Shown here: positions 8,763-17,675 of the stretch, piece by piece | How positions within the stretch are numbered: the first letter of the stretch is position 1 | Layout of the letters: each line of letters starts with the position of its first letter | Assembly: GCF_000722685.1 (NCBI RefSeq) | Contig: NZ_JPFV01000012.1 | Coordinates: 124,001 to 188,000 of the forward strand | From: Streptococcus mitis | GTDB taxonomy: Bacteria; Bacillota; Bacilli; Lactobacillales; Streptococcaceae | Direction: 5' to 3' | Length of the DNA: 64,000 bases | The notes under the pieces: generated by a model | The model's input: the letters and a program-made list of their open reading frames with translations, nothing else | Databases searched by the model: none | What the model was told of the DNA's origin: nothing | Program-made: the position numbers and the translations under genes

Positions 8763-9572
8763 ATGCAATATTTAGAAAAAGAAGAAATTAAAGAAATTCA
8801 ACTAGCCCTGCTAGACTATATTGATGAGACTTGTAAGAAACATAATATTCCTTATTTTCTCAGCTATGGAACCATGCTTGGTGCTATCCGCCACAAAGGC
8901 ATGATTCCCTGGGATGATGATATTGATATTTCCCTTTATCGTGAAGATTATGAGCGTTTACTGGATATTATTGAAAAAGAAAATCACCCTCGCTATAAGG
9001 TTCTTTCCTACGACACTTCTTCTTGGTACTTCCATAATTTCGCATCAATTTTGGATACTTCTACTGTTATCGAAGACCATGTTAAGTACAAGCGTCATGA
9101 CACCAGTCTTTTCATAGATGTCTTCCCAATTGATCGCTTTACAGACTTGAGCATTGTCGACAAGAGTTATAAGTATGTGGCCCTTCGTCAACTAGCTTAT
9201 ATCAAAAAATCACGCGCAGTTCACGGTGATAGCAAATTAAAAGATTTTATAAGATTATGTAGCTGGTACGCCCTCCGATTTGTCAATCCTCGTTACTTTT
9301 ACAAGAAAATTGATCAGCTAGTCAAAAATGCTGCAACCAACACTCCTCAATATGAAGGAGGAATTGGGATTGGTAAGGAAGGAATGAAAGAAGTCTTCCC
9401 AGTTGATACCTTTAAAGAGCTGATTTTAACAGAGTTTGAAGGCCGTATGTTACCAGTTCCTAAAAAGTATGACCAATTTTTAACCCAGATGTATGGAGAT
9501 TATATGACACCACCATCAAAAGAAATGCAAGAGTGGTATAGTCACAGTATTAAAGCTTATCGCAAAAATTGA
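8763..9572 (+). CDS. licD2: Phosphorylcholine transferase LicD2
   Basis: Second LicD-family enzyme, 269 residues, with YGTMLGAIRHKGMIPWDDDI and FIDVFPIDRF segments equivalent to those of licD1. It probably adds the second phosphocholine of the repeat unit. The start is placed at 8763 (MQYLEKEEIK), one base after the licD1 stop, preceded by GGAGGATTAGG; a longer frame from 8730 would begin inside licD1. It is the last gene of the lic2 operon, followed by an IS200 remnant rather than by a gene. Confidence 0.92.
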   Translation: MQYLEKEEIKEIQLALLDYIDETCKKHNIPYFLSYGTMLGAIRHKGMIPWDDDIDISLYREDYERLLDIIEKENHPRYKVLSYDTSSWYFHNFASILDTSTVIEDHVKYKRHDTSLFIDVFPIDRFTDLSIVDKSYKYVALRQLAYIKKSRAVHGDSKLKDFIRLCSWYALRFVNPRYFYKKIDQLVKNAATNTPQYEGGIGIGKEGMKEVFPVDTFKELILTEFEGRMLPVPKKYDQFLTQMYGDYMTPPSKEMQEWYSHSIKAYRKN

Positions 9573-9609
9573 TTGAGGCTGACTATATAAACTACTAAGA
9601 TAGAGATTA

Positions 9610-9837
9610 TTCAAAAACTTAATTTTAGTGGAATAATTACTAACATATGTACAAGGTCTGGCATTAAGTGACCCTCGATAATTTCAACTCCCTTATAACT
9701 ACACAAGCGATGAAATATTTCGCCTAAACTACTTCGATATTGATTATAGAGAACTTTTCGTCTATACTTAGGGGTGAACACAATGTGATAGAACAGTGCT
9801 ACTTTGTGGGCGATAAACTATGAGCCTTTTGTGCCAT
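9610..9837 (-). pseudogene. IS200/IS605-family tnpA remnant
   Basis: Reading the minus strand from the ATG at 9837 gives MAQKAHSLSPTK and then a stop. After a frame change it continues YHIVFTPKYRRKV, YNQYRSSLGEIFHRLC, and KGVEIIEGHLMPDLVHM, which is recognisably the N-terminal half of an IS200-type Y1 HUH transposase. The HUH motif would read PDHVHM in an active copy; here it is PDLVHM. The C-terminal half with the catalytic tyrosine is gone, so this is a dead fragment. It fills most of the gap between licD2 and rlmB. Confidence 0.7.
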
Positions 9838-9945
9838 ATTTTTCTCCTTTCGCTTTACAATTGGCTTAAACACATTTATTGTATCGCGTTTGGAGTTTTT
9901 TTGTCTCGCACCTAACGGAGCGAGACGAACTAATAGATCAAAATA

Positions 9946-10004
9946 AAAACCACACAGTGTTTTCAGCTTGATTGTGAGTAAAGCTGAAAACACTGTGTGG
10001 TTTT
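9946..10004. terminator. Perfect 24-bp inverted repeat, probable bidirectional terminator
   Basis: Arms 9946-9969 and 9981-10004 are perfectly complementary over 24 bp around an 11-nt loop, with A-rich left and T-rich right flanks. Between convergent licD2 and rlmB it would stop transcription from both sides. A smaller repeat GTCTCGC/GCGAGAC (9903-9925) next to it may be a leftover end hairpin of the IS200 element. Confidence 0.75.
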
Positions 10005-10033
10005 ATTTAAAAGCTAGTTTTGTCTAGCCTCTT

Positions 10034-10762
10034 TTATAGGCGATTTCGGAAAACTTCGTACATGAGAATAGCTGCAGCAACACTGGCATTAAGGCTTTGA
10101 ACATGTCCATTCATAGGAATGGTGATCATTTCATCGACCTGCTTTTTGATGTTGCTAGAGATTCCTTTTCCTTCATTTCCGATTATGAGGGCAATTTTCC
10201 CTTTTGTATTCCACTTATGGCAAGGAGTCCCATTCATATCTGTTCCAAAGGTCCAGAAGCCTTCATCCTTTAGTTTGTCCAGAGTTTGGCTCAGATTTGT
10301 CACTCGGGCAATTGGAACGTGCTCAATAGCACCTGTGGCTGTTTTGGCAACGACAGGAGTAACACCGACAGCACGGTGTTTAGGAATGATGACACCTGAA
10401 ACATTGGTCGCATCAGCGGTTCGCAAGATGGAGCCTAAGTTGTGAGGGTCGGTTAACCCGTCCAGAATCAATAGCAAAGGATTTTCTTCTTGACGTGTTT
10501 TGGCAAGGATGTGATCTAGCTCGGTATAGCCAAATTCAGACACTCGTAGAACAAATCCTTGGTGGACAGCACCTTCAGTCATCTCAGACAGGGATTTTTT
10601 TGAAGTCCAAGAAATGGACACCTTCTTTTCTGTAGCCAGTTCCTTGACTTTCTCAACATTCTTACCTCGGAGATCTTCTTGGAGGTAGAGTTTGTTTCCA
10701 GTGTTTGCAAGGAGGGCTTCGGTAACGGCGTGGACGCCATAGACAATATCATTTGTTTTCAT
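10034..10762 (-). CDS. rlmB: 23S rRNA (guanosine-2'-O-)-methyltransferase RlmB (SpoU/TrmH family)
   Basis: SPOUT-fold RNA 2'-O-methyltransferase. The N-terminal substrate-binding domain (YGVHAVTEALLAN) is followed by the knotted SAM-binding domain with motif 1 LDGLTDPHNLGSILRTADA, motif 2 IIGNEGKGIS and motif 3 QSLNASVAAAILMYE. About 242 residues from the ATG at 10762. A longer frame from 10795 is unlikely because a TATAAT box lies between the two starts, only about 7 nt from the preferred ATG, so the transcript may be nearly leaderless, although AGAGG sits before the ATG. The exact rRNA position modified is inferred from family. Confidence 0.9.
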   Translation of the reverse strand: MKTNDIVYGVHAVTEALLANTGNKLYLQEDLRGKNVEKVKELATEKKVSISWTSKKSLSEMTEGAVHQGFVLRVSEFGYTELDHILAKTRQEENPLLLILDGLTDPHNLGSILRTADATNVSGVIIPKHRAVGVTPVVAKTATGAIEHVPIARVTNLSQTLDKLKDEGFWTFGTDMNGTPCHKWNTKGKIALIIGNEGKGISSNIKKQVDEMITIPMNGHVQSLNASVAAAILMYEVFRNRL

Positions 10763-10806
10763 GCCTCTATTATAACATAAAACCCCGTCTTGCAACGGGA
10801 TTTTCT

Positions 10807-11418
10807 TTATTCTAGAATCAGTAAGCCATCTTTAACTGCAAATGGGTCTTTTTCATTGATACGATCGTAAAACATGATACCGTTGATGTGGTCAATTTCG
10901 TGCTGAACAACAATGGAATTGTAGCCTTTAAGTTTGATGCGGTGTTTTTCGCCATCCTTGTCAAAGTAGTCAACAGTAACGCGGGCATGGCGAACAACAT
11001 ATCCAGGCACGTTGCGGTCAACAGAAAGGCAACCTTCTCCTTCGCCAAGAGCTGCGTCTTGAACGGAGTGAGAGACGATTTTGGGATTGTACATAATGGC
11101 TTGTAAGTCGTAGGCTTCCTGTGGAGTTTCGCCTTCTTCGACAATATTAGGGACCAAAACAGCGATAATACGTTTTGAGATATCTAATTGAGGAGCAGCC
11201 AGTCCAACCCCACCGCGGAGTCCTAATTTTTCAGCCATGACAGGATCTTGGGAATGTTTAAGGAATTGCATCATCTTTTCGCCAAGGATAATTTCCTGGT
11301 CAGATAGGGGGAAAGTAACTTCCTCAGCAACCGCGCGTAGAGTAGGATTCCCCTCGCGGATAATATCGTTCATATCAATTAAGTGAGCAGCTTTTGTAAT
11401 ACGTTCTATTGCAGACAT
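10807..11418 (-). CDS. def: Peptide deformylase
   Basis: Removes the N-formyl group from nascent proteins. All three metal-site motifs are present: [10 protein letters not shown] (GxGLAAPQ), EGCLSVD with the metal-binding cysteine, and [14 protein letters not shown] (HExDH). The extra insertion between motifs 1 and 2 ([14 protein letters not shown]) is that of Gram-positive type II deformylases. The start is taken at 11418 ([10 protein letters not shown]), with AGGAGA upstream; the longer frame from 11433 would swallow the ribosome site. It is followed by rlmB on the same strand after a 44-bp gap. Confidence 0.95.
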   Translation of the reverse strand: MSAIERITKAAHLIDMNDIIREGNPTLRAVAEEVTFPLSDQEIILGEKMMQFLKHSQDPVMAEKLGLRGGVGLAAPQLDISKRIIAVLVPNIVEEGETPQEAYDLQAIMYNPKIVSHSVQDAALGEGEGCLSVDRNVPGYVVRHARVTVDYFDKDGEKHRIKLKGYNSIVVQHEIDHINGIMFYDRINEKDPFAVKDGLLILE

Positions 11419-11592
11419 TTTCTCTCCTTTCATTACCTCTACATGATATCACAAAATGACAAGGATTTAAAGTATTACAGCCTTTAGGATTTGTAGAAAA
11501 TATATAGCAGGTTCAATTCAATTGTGAAAGAATTTCTTATCTATGATATAATAAAAAGAAAAGGCTTGCATAAGAAAGTAGGGAGGATGAAG

Positions 11593-12917
11593 ATGCAAAG
11601 AAGACAAGATAGACATAAACGTGGGCCAGTTTTTCGTTTTGTGAAAGGTTTGGTCAACTTTTTTAGACGTTACCGTAAGTGGAGCAATAAAGGATTTGTT
11701 GCAGTACTTTTACTAGCAGTTGCTTTATCAATGGGCTTGGTCTTGTTGTTTGAAAGTTTCCAAGGAATCCCCTTGACCAGTCAAAAAAGGATGCCATTTC
11801 TCAAGAAGCAAATAAGACGAATCAAAATACTAAAGGTCAGGAAGAGGAAAAAACTGCTAGAATTATGGCTCATGGTGATTTGCTTTATCATGATATTCTC
11901 TACTTTTCAGCCAAAAAAGATGATGGAACGTATGATTTTCATGAGAATTTTGAATACGTGACACCATGGCTTAAGCAGGCAGATTTAGCTATTGGTGACT
12001 TTGAAGGGACTATTAATAAGGATCATTATTTAGCGGGTTATCCTCTCTTTAATGCTCCAAGTGAAGTCATGGATGCTATCAAAGATGCGGGGTATCACGT
12101 ACTTGATTTGGCTCATAATCACATTTTAGATTCGCAAATTGAGGGAGTTATTTCAACAGCAGATGCTATTGAAAAGGCAGGAATGACACCTATTGGAGTT
12201 TACACGCACGAGCCACGTGATCAAGCTCCACTGGTTATCAAGGAAGTGAACGGTATCAAGGTTGCACTTTTGGCTTATTCTTATGGATTTAATGGAATTG
12301 AGCAAAGTATTTCTCAAGAAGACTATAACCGCTATCTTTCAGATCTAAATGAAGACAAGATGAAGGCTGAAATTGAACGGGCAGAGAAGGAAGCGGATAT
12401 CACCATTATCATGCCTCAGATGGGTGTGGAGTATCGTATCGAACCGACTGAAGAGCAAAAAGCTTTGTATCACAAGATGATTGATTGGGGAGCGGATATT
12501 ATCTTTGGAGGTCATCCTCACGTTGTGGAACCATCTGAAATTGTTGAAAAAGATAGAGATAAGAAACTCATTATCTATTCAATGGGGAATTTCATTTCCA
12601 ATCAACGGATTGAGACCATGCAGGGGGTAGAAAATGCTAAGTGGACTGAACGTGGTGTTCTCATGGACGTAACCATTAAGAAGAAGGATGGAAAGACAAC
12701 TATCGGAACAGCTAAAGCTCATCCTACTTGGGTCAATCGAACACCAAAGGGAACCTTTTCACCAGAAGGATATCCCCTATATCATTATCAAACTTATATC
12801 TTGGAAGATTTTATCGAGGGTGGCAGTCATCGTGACCAGTTAGATGAAGCGACTAAGGAACGAATTGATACAGCTTATAAAGAAATGAATGAACATGTGG
12901 GATTGAAGTGGGATTAG
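11593..12917 (+). pseudogene. CapA-family (PGA_cap) membrane-anchored protein, frameshifted
   Basis: The 5' part from ATG 11593 (GGGAGG upstream) encodes a basic N-terminus and one membrane helix (GFVAVLLLAVALSMGLVLLF). The remainder, read openly from 11865 to 12917, is a calcineurin-like CapA domain with MAHGDLLYHD, GDFEGTIN, DLAHNHILD, FGGHPHVVEP and IYSMGNFISNQ motifs. The two parts are in different frames: the six-A run at 11783-11788 is one A short of a continuous frame reading SQKKDAISQEANKT. As written the product is a 100-odd-residue membrane stub, and the CapA domain could only be made from an internal start. An extended -10 (TATGATATAAT, 11542-11552) lies upstream. Family proteins are linked to capsule or poly-glutamate synthesis, but the role here is unknown. 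Confidence 0.85.
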
Positions 12918-12938
12918 CTTGAATTTAGAGGGAATTAA

Positions 12939-13766
12939 ATGACTATTAAGGTAATTGCGACAGATATGGATGGGACCTTGCTGGATGATAGAGGCCAGCT
13001 TGATCTCCCACGCTTGGAAAAGATTTTAGATCAGTTGGATCAAAGGGGCATTCGTTTTGTCATTGCGACGGGAAATGAAATTCACCGCATGAGGCAACTA
13101 CTGGAGCACTTGGTGGATCGAGTGGTTCTAGTTGTTGCCAATGGTGCTCGTATTTTTGAAAACAATGAACTGACTCAGGCTCAGACTTGGGATGACGCGA
13201 TTGTTGATAAGGCTTTGGCTCATTTCGAGGGTCGAGCATGTCAGGACCAGTTTGTTGTAACGGGGATGAAGGGTGGTTTCGTCAAGGAAGGTACGATTTT
13301 TACAGACCTAGAAAGTTTTATGACTCCAGAAATGATTAAAAAATTCTACCAACGGATGCATTTTGTGGATGAATTAACTTCTGACCTCTTTGGTGGTGTT
13401 CTCAAGATGAGTATGGTTGTTGGTGAAGAACGTTTGAATTCGGTATTGGAAGAAATCAACGACCTTTTTGATGGCCGTGTTCGGGCTGTATCGAGTGGCT
13501 ATGGTTGCATTGATATCCTCCAAGCTGGAATTCATAAAGCATGGGGCTTGGAAGAATTACTCAAGCGCTGGGACTTGAACCCCCAACAAATCATGGCTTT
13601 TGGTGACAGTGAAAATGATGTTGAAATGCTTGAAATGGCTGGAATTGCCTATGCGATGGAAAATGCTGATGATAAGGCCAAAGCTGTAGCCACTGCTCTG
13701 GCGCCAGCCAACAGCCAAGGAGGAGTTTATCAAGTCTTGGAAAACTGGTTAGAAAAAGGAGAATGA
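12939..13766 (+). CDS. Cof-type HAD-superfamily phosphatase
   Basis: Cytoplasmic HAD hydrolase of 275 residues. Motif I DMDGTLLD (nucleophile D9 and acid D11), motif II VIATGNE, and motif IV GDSENDVEMLEMAG are all present; a type IIB cap lies between them. Such enzymes hydrolyse sugar phosphates or related metabolites, but the substrate cannot be told from sequence. It follows the capA-like gene after 21 bp and its stop overlaps the region just before the GTG start of the next gene, so the three probably form one transcript. Confidence 0.88.
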   Translation: MTIKVIATDMDGTLLDDRGQLDLPRLEKILDQLDQRGIRFVIATGNEIHRMRQLLEHLVDRVVLVVANGARIFENNELTQAQTWDDAIVDKALAHFEGRACQDQFVVTGMKGGFVKEGTIFTDLESFMTPEMIKKFYQRMHFVDELTSDLFGGVLKMSMVVGEERLNSVLEEINDLFDGRVRAVSSGYGCIDILQAGIHKAWGLEELLKRWDLNPQQIMAFGDSENDVEMLEMAGIAYAMENADDKAKAVATALAPANSQGGVYQVLENWLEKGE

Positions 13767-13767
13767 A

Positions 13768-14402
13768 GTGGCAGTACAGTTATTAGAAAATTGGTTGCTA
13801 AAGGAACAAGGTAAAATCCAAACCAAGTACCGTCACTTAAATCAGGTTTCTGTTGTAGAACCAGACATTCTTTTTATTGGGGATTCCATTGTCGAATATT
13901 ATCCTCTGCAGGAGTTGTTTGGGACTGCAAAGACGATTGTCAATCGTGGAATTCGAGGTTATCAGACAGGGCTGTTACTAGAGAATCTAGATGTGCATCT
14001 TTACGGTGGAGCGGTAGATAAAATTGTCCTTCTGATTGGGACAAATGATATTGGAAAAGATGTGCCTATGAATGAGGCTCTCAATAATCTCGAAGCTATC
14101 ATTCAATCCATTGCTCGCGATTATCCATTGACAGAGATTAAATTGCTTTCCATTTTGCCAGTCAATGAAGGCGAGGAGTACAAGCAGACAGTCTATATCC
14201 GCACGAATGAAAAAATTCAGAAATGGAATCAAGCCTATCAAGAGCTTGCTTCTGCCTACATGCAGGTGGAATTTGTGCCAGTTTTTGATAGTTTGACAGA
14301 TCAAGAAGGTCAACTAAAAAAGAATTCACAACTGATGGACTGCATCTCAGTGTTGCTGGTTATCAGGTTTTGACAAAAGCCTTGAAAGACTATCTTTTCT
14401 AG
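13768..14402 (+). pseudogene. GDSL/SGNH-family hydrolase, C-terminus frameshifted
   Basis: SGNH-fold esterase or lipase-like enzyme starting at GTG 13768 one base after the HAD gene. Block I FIGDSIVEYYP (serine in GDS), block III GTNDIGKD and the intermediate region are in frame. The catalytic Asp/His block (DGLHLSVAGY) is in another frame, because the A run 14316-14321 has six rather than seven bases. As written the protein ends at 14373 with an unrelated tail and lacks its catalytic histidine; one added A restores a frame ending at 14402. Either a real inactivation or a sequence error. Substrate unknown. Confidence 0.85.
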
Positions 14403-14418
14403 TTAATTGATTTCTTTT

Positions 14419-14447
14419 TTGCATTTTTGTGTTAGATGAGGTATAAT
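14419..14447 (+). promoter_or_regulatory. ssrA promoter
   Basis: TTGCAT (14419-14424), 17 bp, TATAAT (14442-14447), placing the start of transcription a few bases before the mature tmRNA 5' end at 14464. Confidence 0.8.
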
Positions 14448-14463
14448 GGTTTTATTGTCTTTT

Positions 14464-14808
14464 GGGGTCGTTACGGATTCGACAGGCATTATGAGGCATA
14501 TTTTGCGACTCGTGTGGCGACGTAAACGCTCAGTTAAATATAACTGCAAAAAATAACACTTCTTACGCTCTAGCTGCCTAAAAACCAGCGGGCGTGACCC
14601 GATTTGGATTGCTCGTGTTCAATGACAGGTCTTATTATTAGCGAGATACGATCAAGTCTTGTCTAGCGGCTTGATAAGAGATTGATAGACTCGCAGTTTC
14701 TAGGCTTGAGTTATGTGTCGAGGGACTGTTAAAATAATACATAACCTATGGTTGTAGACAAATATGTTGGCAGGTGTTTGGACGTGGGTTCGACTCCCAC
14801 CGGCTCCA
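14464..14808 (+). ncRNA. ssrA: Transfer-messenger RNA (tmRNA)
   Basis: Rescues stalled ribosomes and tags the nascent protein for proteolysis. The acceptor stem pairs GGGGUCG at the 5' end with CGGCUCC at the 3' end, with discriminator A at 14808; the T-arm GGGTTCGACTCCC is present. The tag frame starts with GCA at 14546 and reads AKNNTSYALAA followed by TAA, the usual streptococcal tag ending in ALAA. CCA is not encoded. Length about 345 nt, typical of the family. Confidence 0.97.
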
Positions 14809-14840
14809 TTATTCCTTTGCATTCTTTTGCGTTCCTTGGT

Positions 14841-14866
14841 AAAACGTTGTTAAATCAACGTTTTTT
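14841..14866 (+). terminator. ssrA terminator
   Basis: AAAACGTTG, a short loop, then CAACGTTTTTT: a 9-bp stem with a T run shortly after the tmRNA 3' end. Confidence 0.75.
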
Positions 14867-15065
14867 GAATAGCTGATTTGCAAATTGAATTCTTGAACAA
14901 TTTTTTAAAATCCATGCTCATGGAAATGAATCCTAGCTCAACTACGACGGTCTACTTGTCTCTAACACACACTTTGAGCACGACCAAAAAATTCTCTAAT
15001 CTGCTAAAAACGAGATCAGTTGCCACCTTCCATTTGACATAGAGTCTAGATCCTTCTTCACTACA

Positions 15066-15140
15066 TCATGTGTTCTGAACGAAGTTTTTGAAAGCAATGT
15101 TAAGCAGGGCCATACCAAATTGATTTCTGAGTTCAATTAT
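15066..15140 (-). pseudogene. Possible transposase C-terminal remnant
   Basis: In the 394-bp gap between tmRNA and htpX, the minus strand encodes IIELRNQFGMALLNIAFKNF and four further residues before a stop. This resembles the C-terminal end of streptococcal IS transposases. Nothing upstream continues the frame and no terminal repeats were found, so it is at best a scrap. The rest of the gap holds only the tmRNA and htpX terminators. Confidence 0.35.
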
Positions 15141-15145
15141 ATAAG

Positions 15146-15181
15146 AAAATGAGCATCTCCAACTACGAGAATGCTCATTTT
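15146..15181 (-). terminator. Terminator downstream of htpX
   Basis: Arms AAAATGAGCAT and ATGCTCATTTT surround a short loop. On the minus strand this follows the htpX stop and is flanked by T/A runs on both sides. Confidence 0.7.
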
Positions 15182-15202
15182 TTAGGATTGTATAGGCATA
15201 TT

Positions 15203-16102
15203 TTACATATGTTTCAAACGTTCAATCCGTTCTGAGATAGGTGGATGGGTATAAAAGAGTTTTTGGAACCCTCCCCCTTTCTTGGGATCATTGATATAAA
15301 GTGCACTGCTGGCATCATCGACAGGACGACTCATCGGTTTACTATTATCCAACTTACTTAGAGCATTTATCATTCCTTGAGGATTGCGCGTCAACTCAAC
15401 ACTGGAAGCATCAGCTAGGAATTCCCTCTGACGAGAAATAGCTAGTTGCACCAAGGTTGCAGCGAGAGGTGCCAGGACAATAGCTAGGAGAGAAACCACT
15501 AGCATAATGATTTCAAGACCATTTCCTTCTCGGTCATCGTCACTTCGTCTGCGACCTGCGCCACCCCACCACATCATACGACCTGCCATACTAGAAAGCA
15601 TGGTGATAGCACTAGCAAGGGCGACGGCAATAGTCGAAATACGGATATCGTAATTACGAATATGACTGACTTCATGTCCCATAACAGCTTCTAGTTCTTC
15701 ACGATTCATGATAGCTAGGAGACCTGACGTCGCAGCAACTGCTGCATTTTGAGGATTAGAACCTGTCGCAAAGGCATTTAAGGCTGGATCATCAATGATG
15801 AAAACACGGGGCATAGGAATCTGAGCAACCATAGCCATATCTTCCACTACATGGTAGAGGTCTGGTGCCATTTGTTCATCAACCTCACGAGCCCCATTCA
15901 TGGACATGACAATCTCTGTCGATTGAAAAATCATGGACAAGGCATAGATAAAGCCGATAATCAGCGCGATAACCAAACCACCAAATCCTGACCGCATAAA
16001 GAGGTAACCAACCGCATAGCCAACAAGAGCTAAGAGTAGGAAAAATACCAGCAACAAAATCCATGTTTTTCGTTTATTGCTTGCAATTTGATCAAACAAC
16101 AT
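15203..16102 (-). CDS. htpX: Membrane zinc metalloprotease HtpX
   Basis: M48-family integral membrane endopeptidase involved in membrane protein quality control. Two N-terminal membrane helices (near residues 15-35 and 40-60) precede the zinc motif HEVSH in [14 protein letters not shown] further hydrophobic pair lies near residues 150-215, and the third ligand glutamate lies in REFLADASS. About 299 residues from ATG 16102; a GTG start at 16111 would add three residues and overlap the lemA stop, while AGGTGA fits the ATG. Co-transcribed with lemA, an arrangement common in streptococci. Confidence 0.94.
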   Translation of the reverse strand: MLFDQIASNKRKTWILLLVFFLLLALVGYAVGYLFMRSGFGGLVIALIIGFIYALSMIFQSTEIVMSMNGAREVDEQMAPDLYHVVEDMAMVAQIPMPRVFIIDDPALNAFATGSNPQNAAVAATSGLLAIMNREELEAVMGHEVSHIRNYDIRISTIAVALASAITMLSSMAGRMMWWGGAGRRRSDDDREGNGLEIIMLVVSLLAIVLAPLAATLVQLAISRQREFLADASSVELTRNPQGMINALSKLDNSKPMSRPVDDASSALYINDPKKGGGFQKLFYTHPPISERIERLKHM

Positions 16103-16103
16103 C

Positions 16104-16664
16104 TTAGTCACCTAAACCGCTAAAATCAACTTTAGGTACTACCTTTTCCTCTTCTGGTGTTTGAAGGAAATCTGCTGCTTTAAATCCAAACATTCCAGCG
16201 ATGATATTACTTGGGAAAGTTTCTAATTTTACATTATAGTTGCTGACAACACTGTTATAGAGTTGACGAGAGTAAGAAATTTTATTTTCTGTGTTTGTCA
16301 ACTCCTCTTGCAATTTAACAAAGTTAGCACTAGCTTTCAAATCTGGATAGCTTTCTGCAACTGCAAAAATACCTGAAACCTGACGAGTAAGGGCATCACT
16401 AGCTTTCATAGCTTCTGCTGGTGAAGTCGCTGCCGCCACTTGGTTACGCAGTTCTGCTACCTTTTCAAGGGTAGAACCTTCATATTTGGCATAACCTTTT
16501 ACAGTTTCAATCAAGTTTGGCAAGAGATCATTTCGACGTTTCAACTGAACATCAATCTGACTCCAAGCCTCCTTTGTTTGCATACGATTCTTAACCAAAC
16601 CGTTATAGCTAACAATCACAAAAATAACAATAAGAGCGATAACTCCAAGAATAATCCAAGTCAT
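16104..16664 (-). CDS. lemA: LemA family protein
   Basis: 186 residues with one N-terminal membrane helix ([21 protein letters not shown]) followed by the conserved LemA core, including [33 protein letters not shown] and the FNxxVExFPSNIIA-like [18 protein letters not shown]. The helical extracytoplasmic domain is of unknown biochemical function. It sits directly upstream of htpX, whose start is one base beyond its stop, so the two are likely coupled. Confidence 0.93.
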   Translation of the reverse strand: MTWIILGVIALIVIFVIVSYNGLVKNRMQTKEAWSQIDVQLKRRNDLLPNLIETVKGYAKYEGSTLEKVAELRNQVAAATSPAEAMKASDALTRQVSGIFAVAESYPDLKASANFVKLQEELTNTENKISYSRQLYNSVVSNYNVKLETFPSNIIAGMFGFKAADFLQTPEEEKVVPKVDFSGLGD

Positions 16665-16758
16665 TTTTATAATTCCTTTCTGTTTTTAGATTAGTACCAG
16701 TATATCAAATTTTTAATGATTGTGGTAAAATAAGATGATACTAAAGAAGGAAATAACT

Positions 16759-17472
16759 ATGAAACCAGAAACATTTTACAATTTGCTTGCCGAGCAAAAT
16801 CTTCCACTTTCGGACCAGCAAAAAGAACAATTTGAACGTTATTTTGAGCTCTTGGTCGAGTGGAATGAAAAGATTAATTTAACAGCTATTACAGACAAGG
16901 AAGAAGTTTATCTCAAACATTTTTACGATTCGATTGCACCCATTCTGCAAGATTTGATTCCCAATGAAACTATCAAACTTCTTGATATTGGAGCTGGGGC
17001 GGGATTTCCTAGTCTACCAATGAAAATCCTCTATCCTCAGTTAGATGTAACTATCATTGATTCTCTCAACAAGCGTATCAACTTCCTCCAACTCTTAGCT
17101 CAAGAACTGGATTTGGATGGTGTTCATTTCTACCATGGACGTGCGGAAGACTTTGCCCAAGACAAGAACTTCCGTGCTCAATATGATTTTGTAACAGCTC
17201 GTGCTGTAGCCCGTATGCAGGTCTTGTCTGAATTGACTATTCCCTACCTTAAAGTTGGCGGAAAACTATTGGCACTCAAGGCTAGCAATGCGCCTGAAGA
17301 ATTATTAGAAGCTAAGAATGCCCTCAACCTCCTCTTCAGTAAAGTCGAAGACAATCTCAACTACGCCCTACCAAATGGAGATCCGCGTTATATCACAGTG
17401 GTGGAAAAGAAAAAAGAAACACCAAATAAATATCCAAGAAAGGCTGGCATGCCCAACAAACGCCCGCTTTAA
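16759..17472 (+). CDS. rsmG: 16S rRNA (guanine-N7)-methyltransferase RsmG
   Basis: SAM-dependent methyltransferase that modifies G527 (E. coli numbering) of 16S rRNA; loss gives low-level streptomycin resistance. The SAM-binding motif [16 protein letters not shown] lies near residues 74-89, followed by [15 protein letters not shown]. 237 residues from ATG 16759, with AAGAAGG upstream; the in-frame ATG at 16735 has no ribosome site. Formerly called gidB. Monocistronic, divergent from lemA. Confidence 0.94.
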   Translation: MKPETFYNLLAEQNLPLSDQQKEQFERYFELLVEWNEKINLTAITDKEEVYLKHFYDSIAPILQDLIPNETIKLLDIGAGAGFPSLPMKILYPQLDVTIIDSLNKRINFLQLLAQELDLDGVHFYHGRAEDFAQDKNFRAQYDFVTARAVARMQVLSELTIPYLKVGGKLLALKASNAPEELLEAKNALNLLFSKVEDNLNYALPNGDPRYITVVEKKKETPNKYPRKAGMPNKRPL

Positions 17473-17490
17473 ATTTTTTAGTAAAAAATG

Positions 17491-17519
17491 TTTACAAAGT
17501 TCGGAATTTCTGCTATACT
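17491..17519 (+). promoter_or_regulatory. Promoter of the uracil permease transcript
   Basis: TTTACA (17491-17496), 17 bp, TATACT (17514-17519). It lies just after rsmG and starts the leader containing the PyrR-type attenuator. Confidence 0.7.
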
Positions 17520-17530
17520 ATCACAAGCAA

Positions 17531-17653
17531 AGGTTTTTAATGTCATCCCGTGAGGTGACGAAGACGCAGAAATACTTGAAACTCTTTAAAGTCTAGATTT
17601 TAGAGAAGTCTTACTCTGAGGGCCTATTGCTGTAAAATAATGGGCTCTTTTTT
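17531..17653 (+). promoter_or_regulatory. PyrR-type transcription attenuator
   Basis: The leader has a sequence like the PyrR binding loop (TCATCCCGTGAGGTGACGAA, 17543-17562), with the CCGTGAGG core known from pyr operon leaders. A terminator follows: GGGCCTATT (17620-17628) pairs with AATGGGCTC (17639-17647), then six T. In this family PyrR with UMP favours the terminator, so high pyrimidine levels shut off uptake. The antiterminator pairing was not resolved by eye. Confidence 0.75.
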
Positions 17654-17675
17654 GATGCCCAAAAGTGAGGTTTAT

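Noticed and set aside
9799..9993. 64-residue frame upstream of rlmB
   Set aside because: It is formed by the long inverted repeat plus the first residues of the dead IS200 transposase.
10763..10795. Longer N-terminus for RlmB
   Set aside because: The extension covers a TATAAT box and is not similar to the family start.
17640..17675. Longer start for the uracil permease
   Set aside because: Would begin inside the attenuator terminator hairpin; ATG 17676 has a proper ribosome site and the family length.
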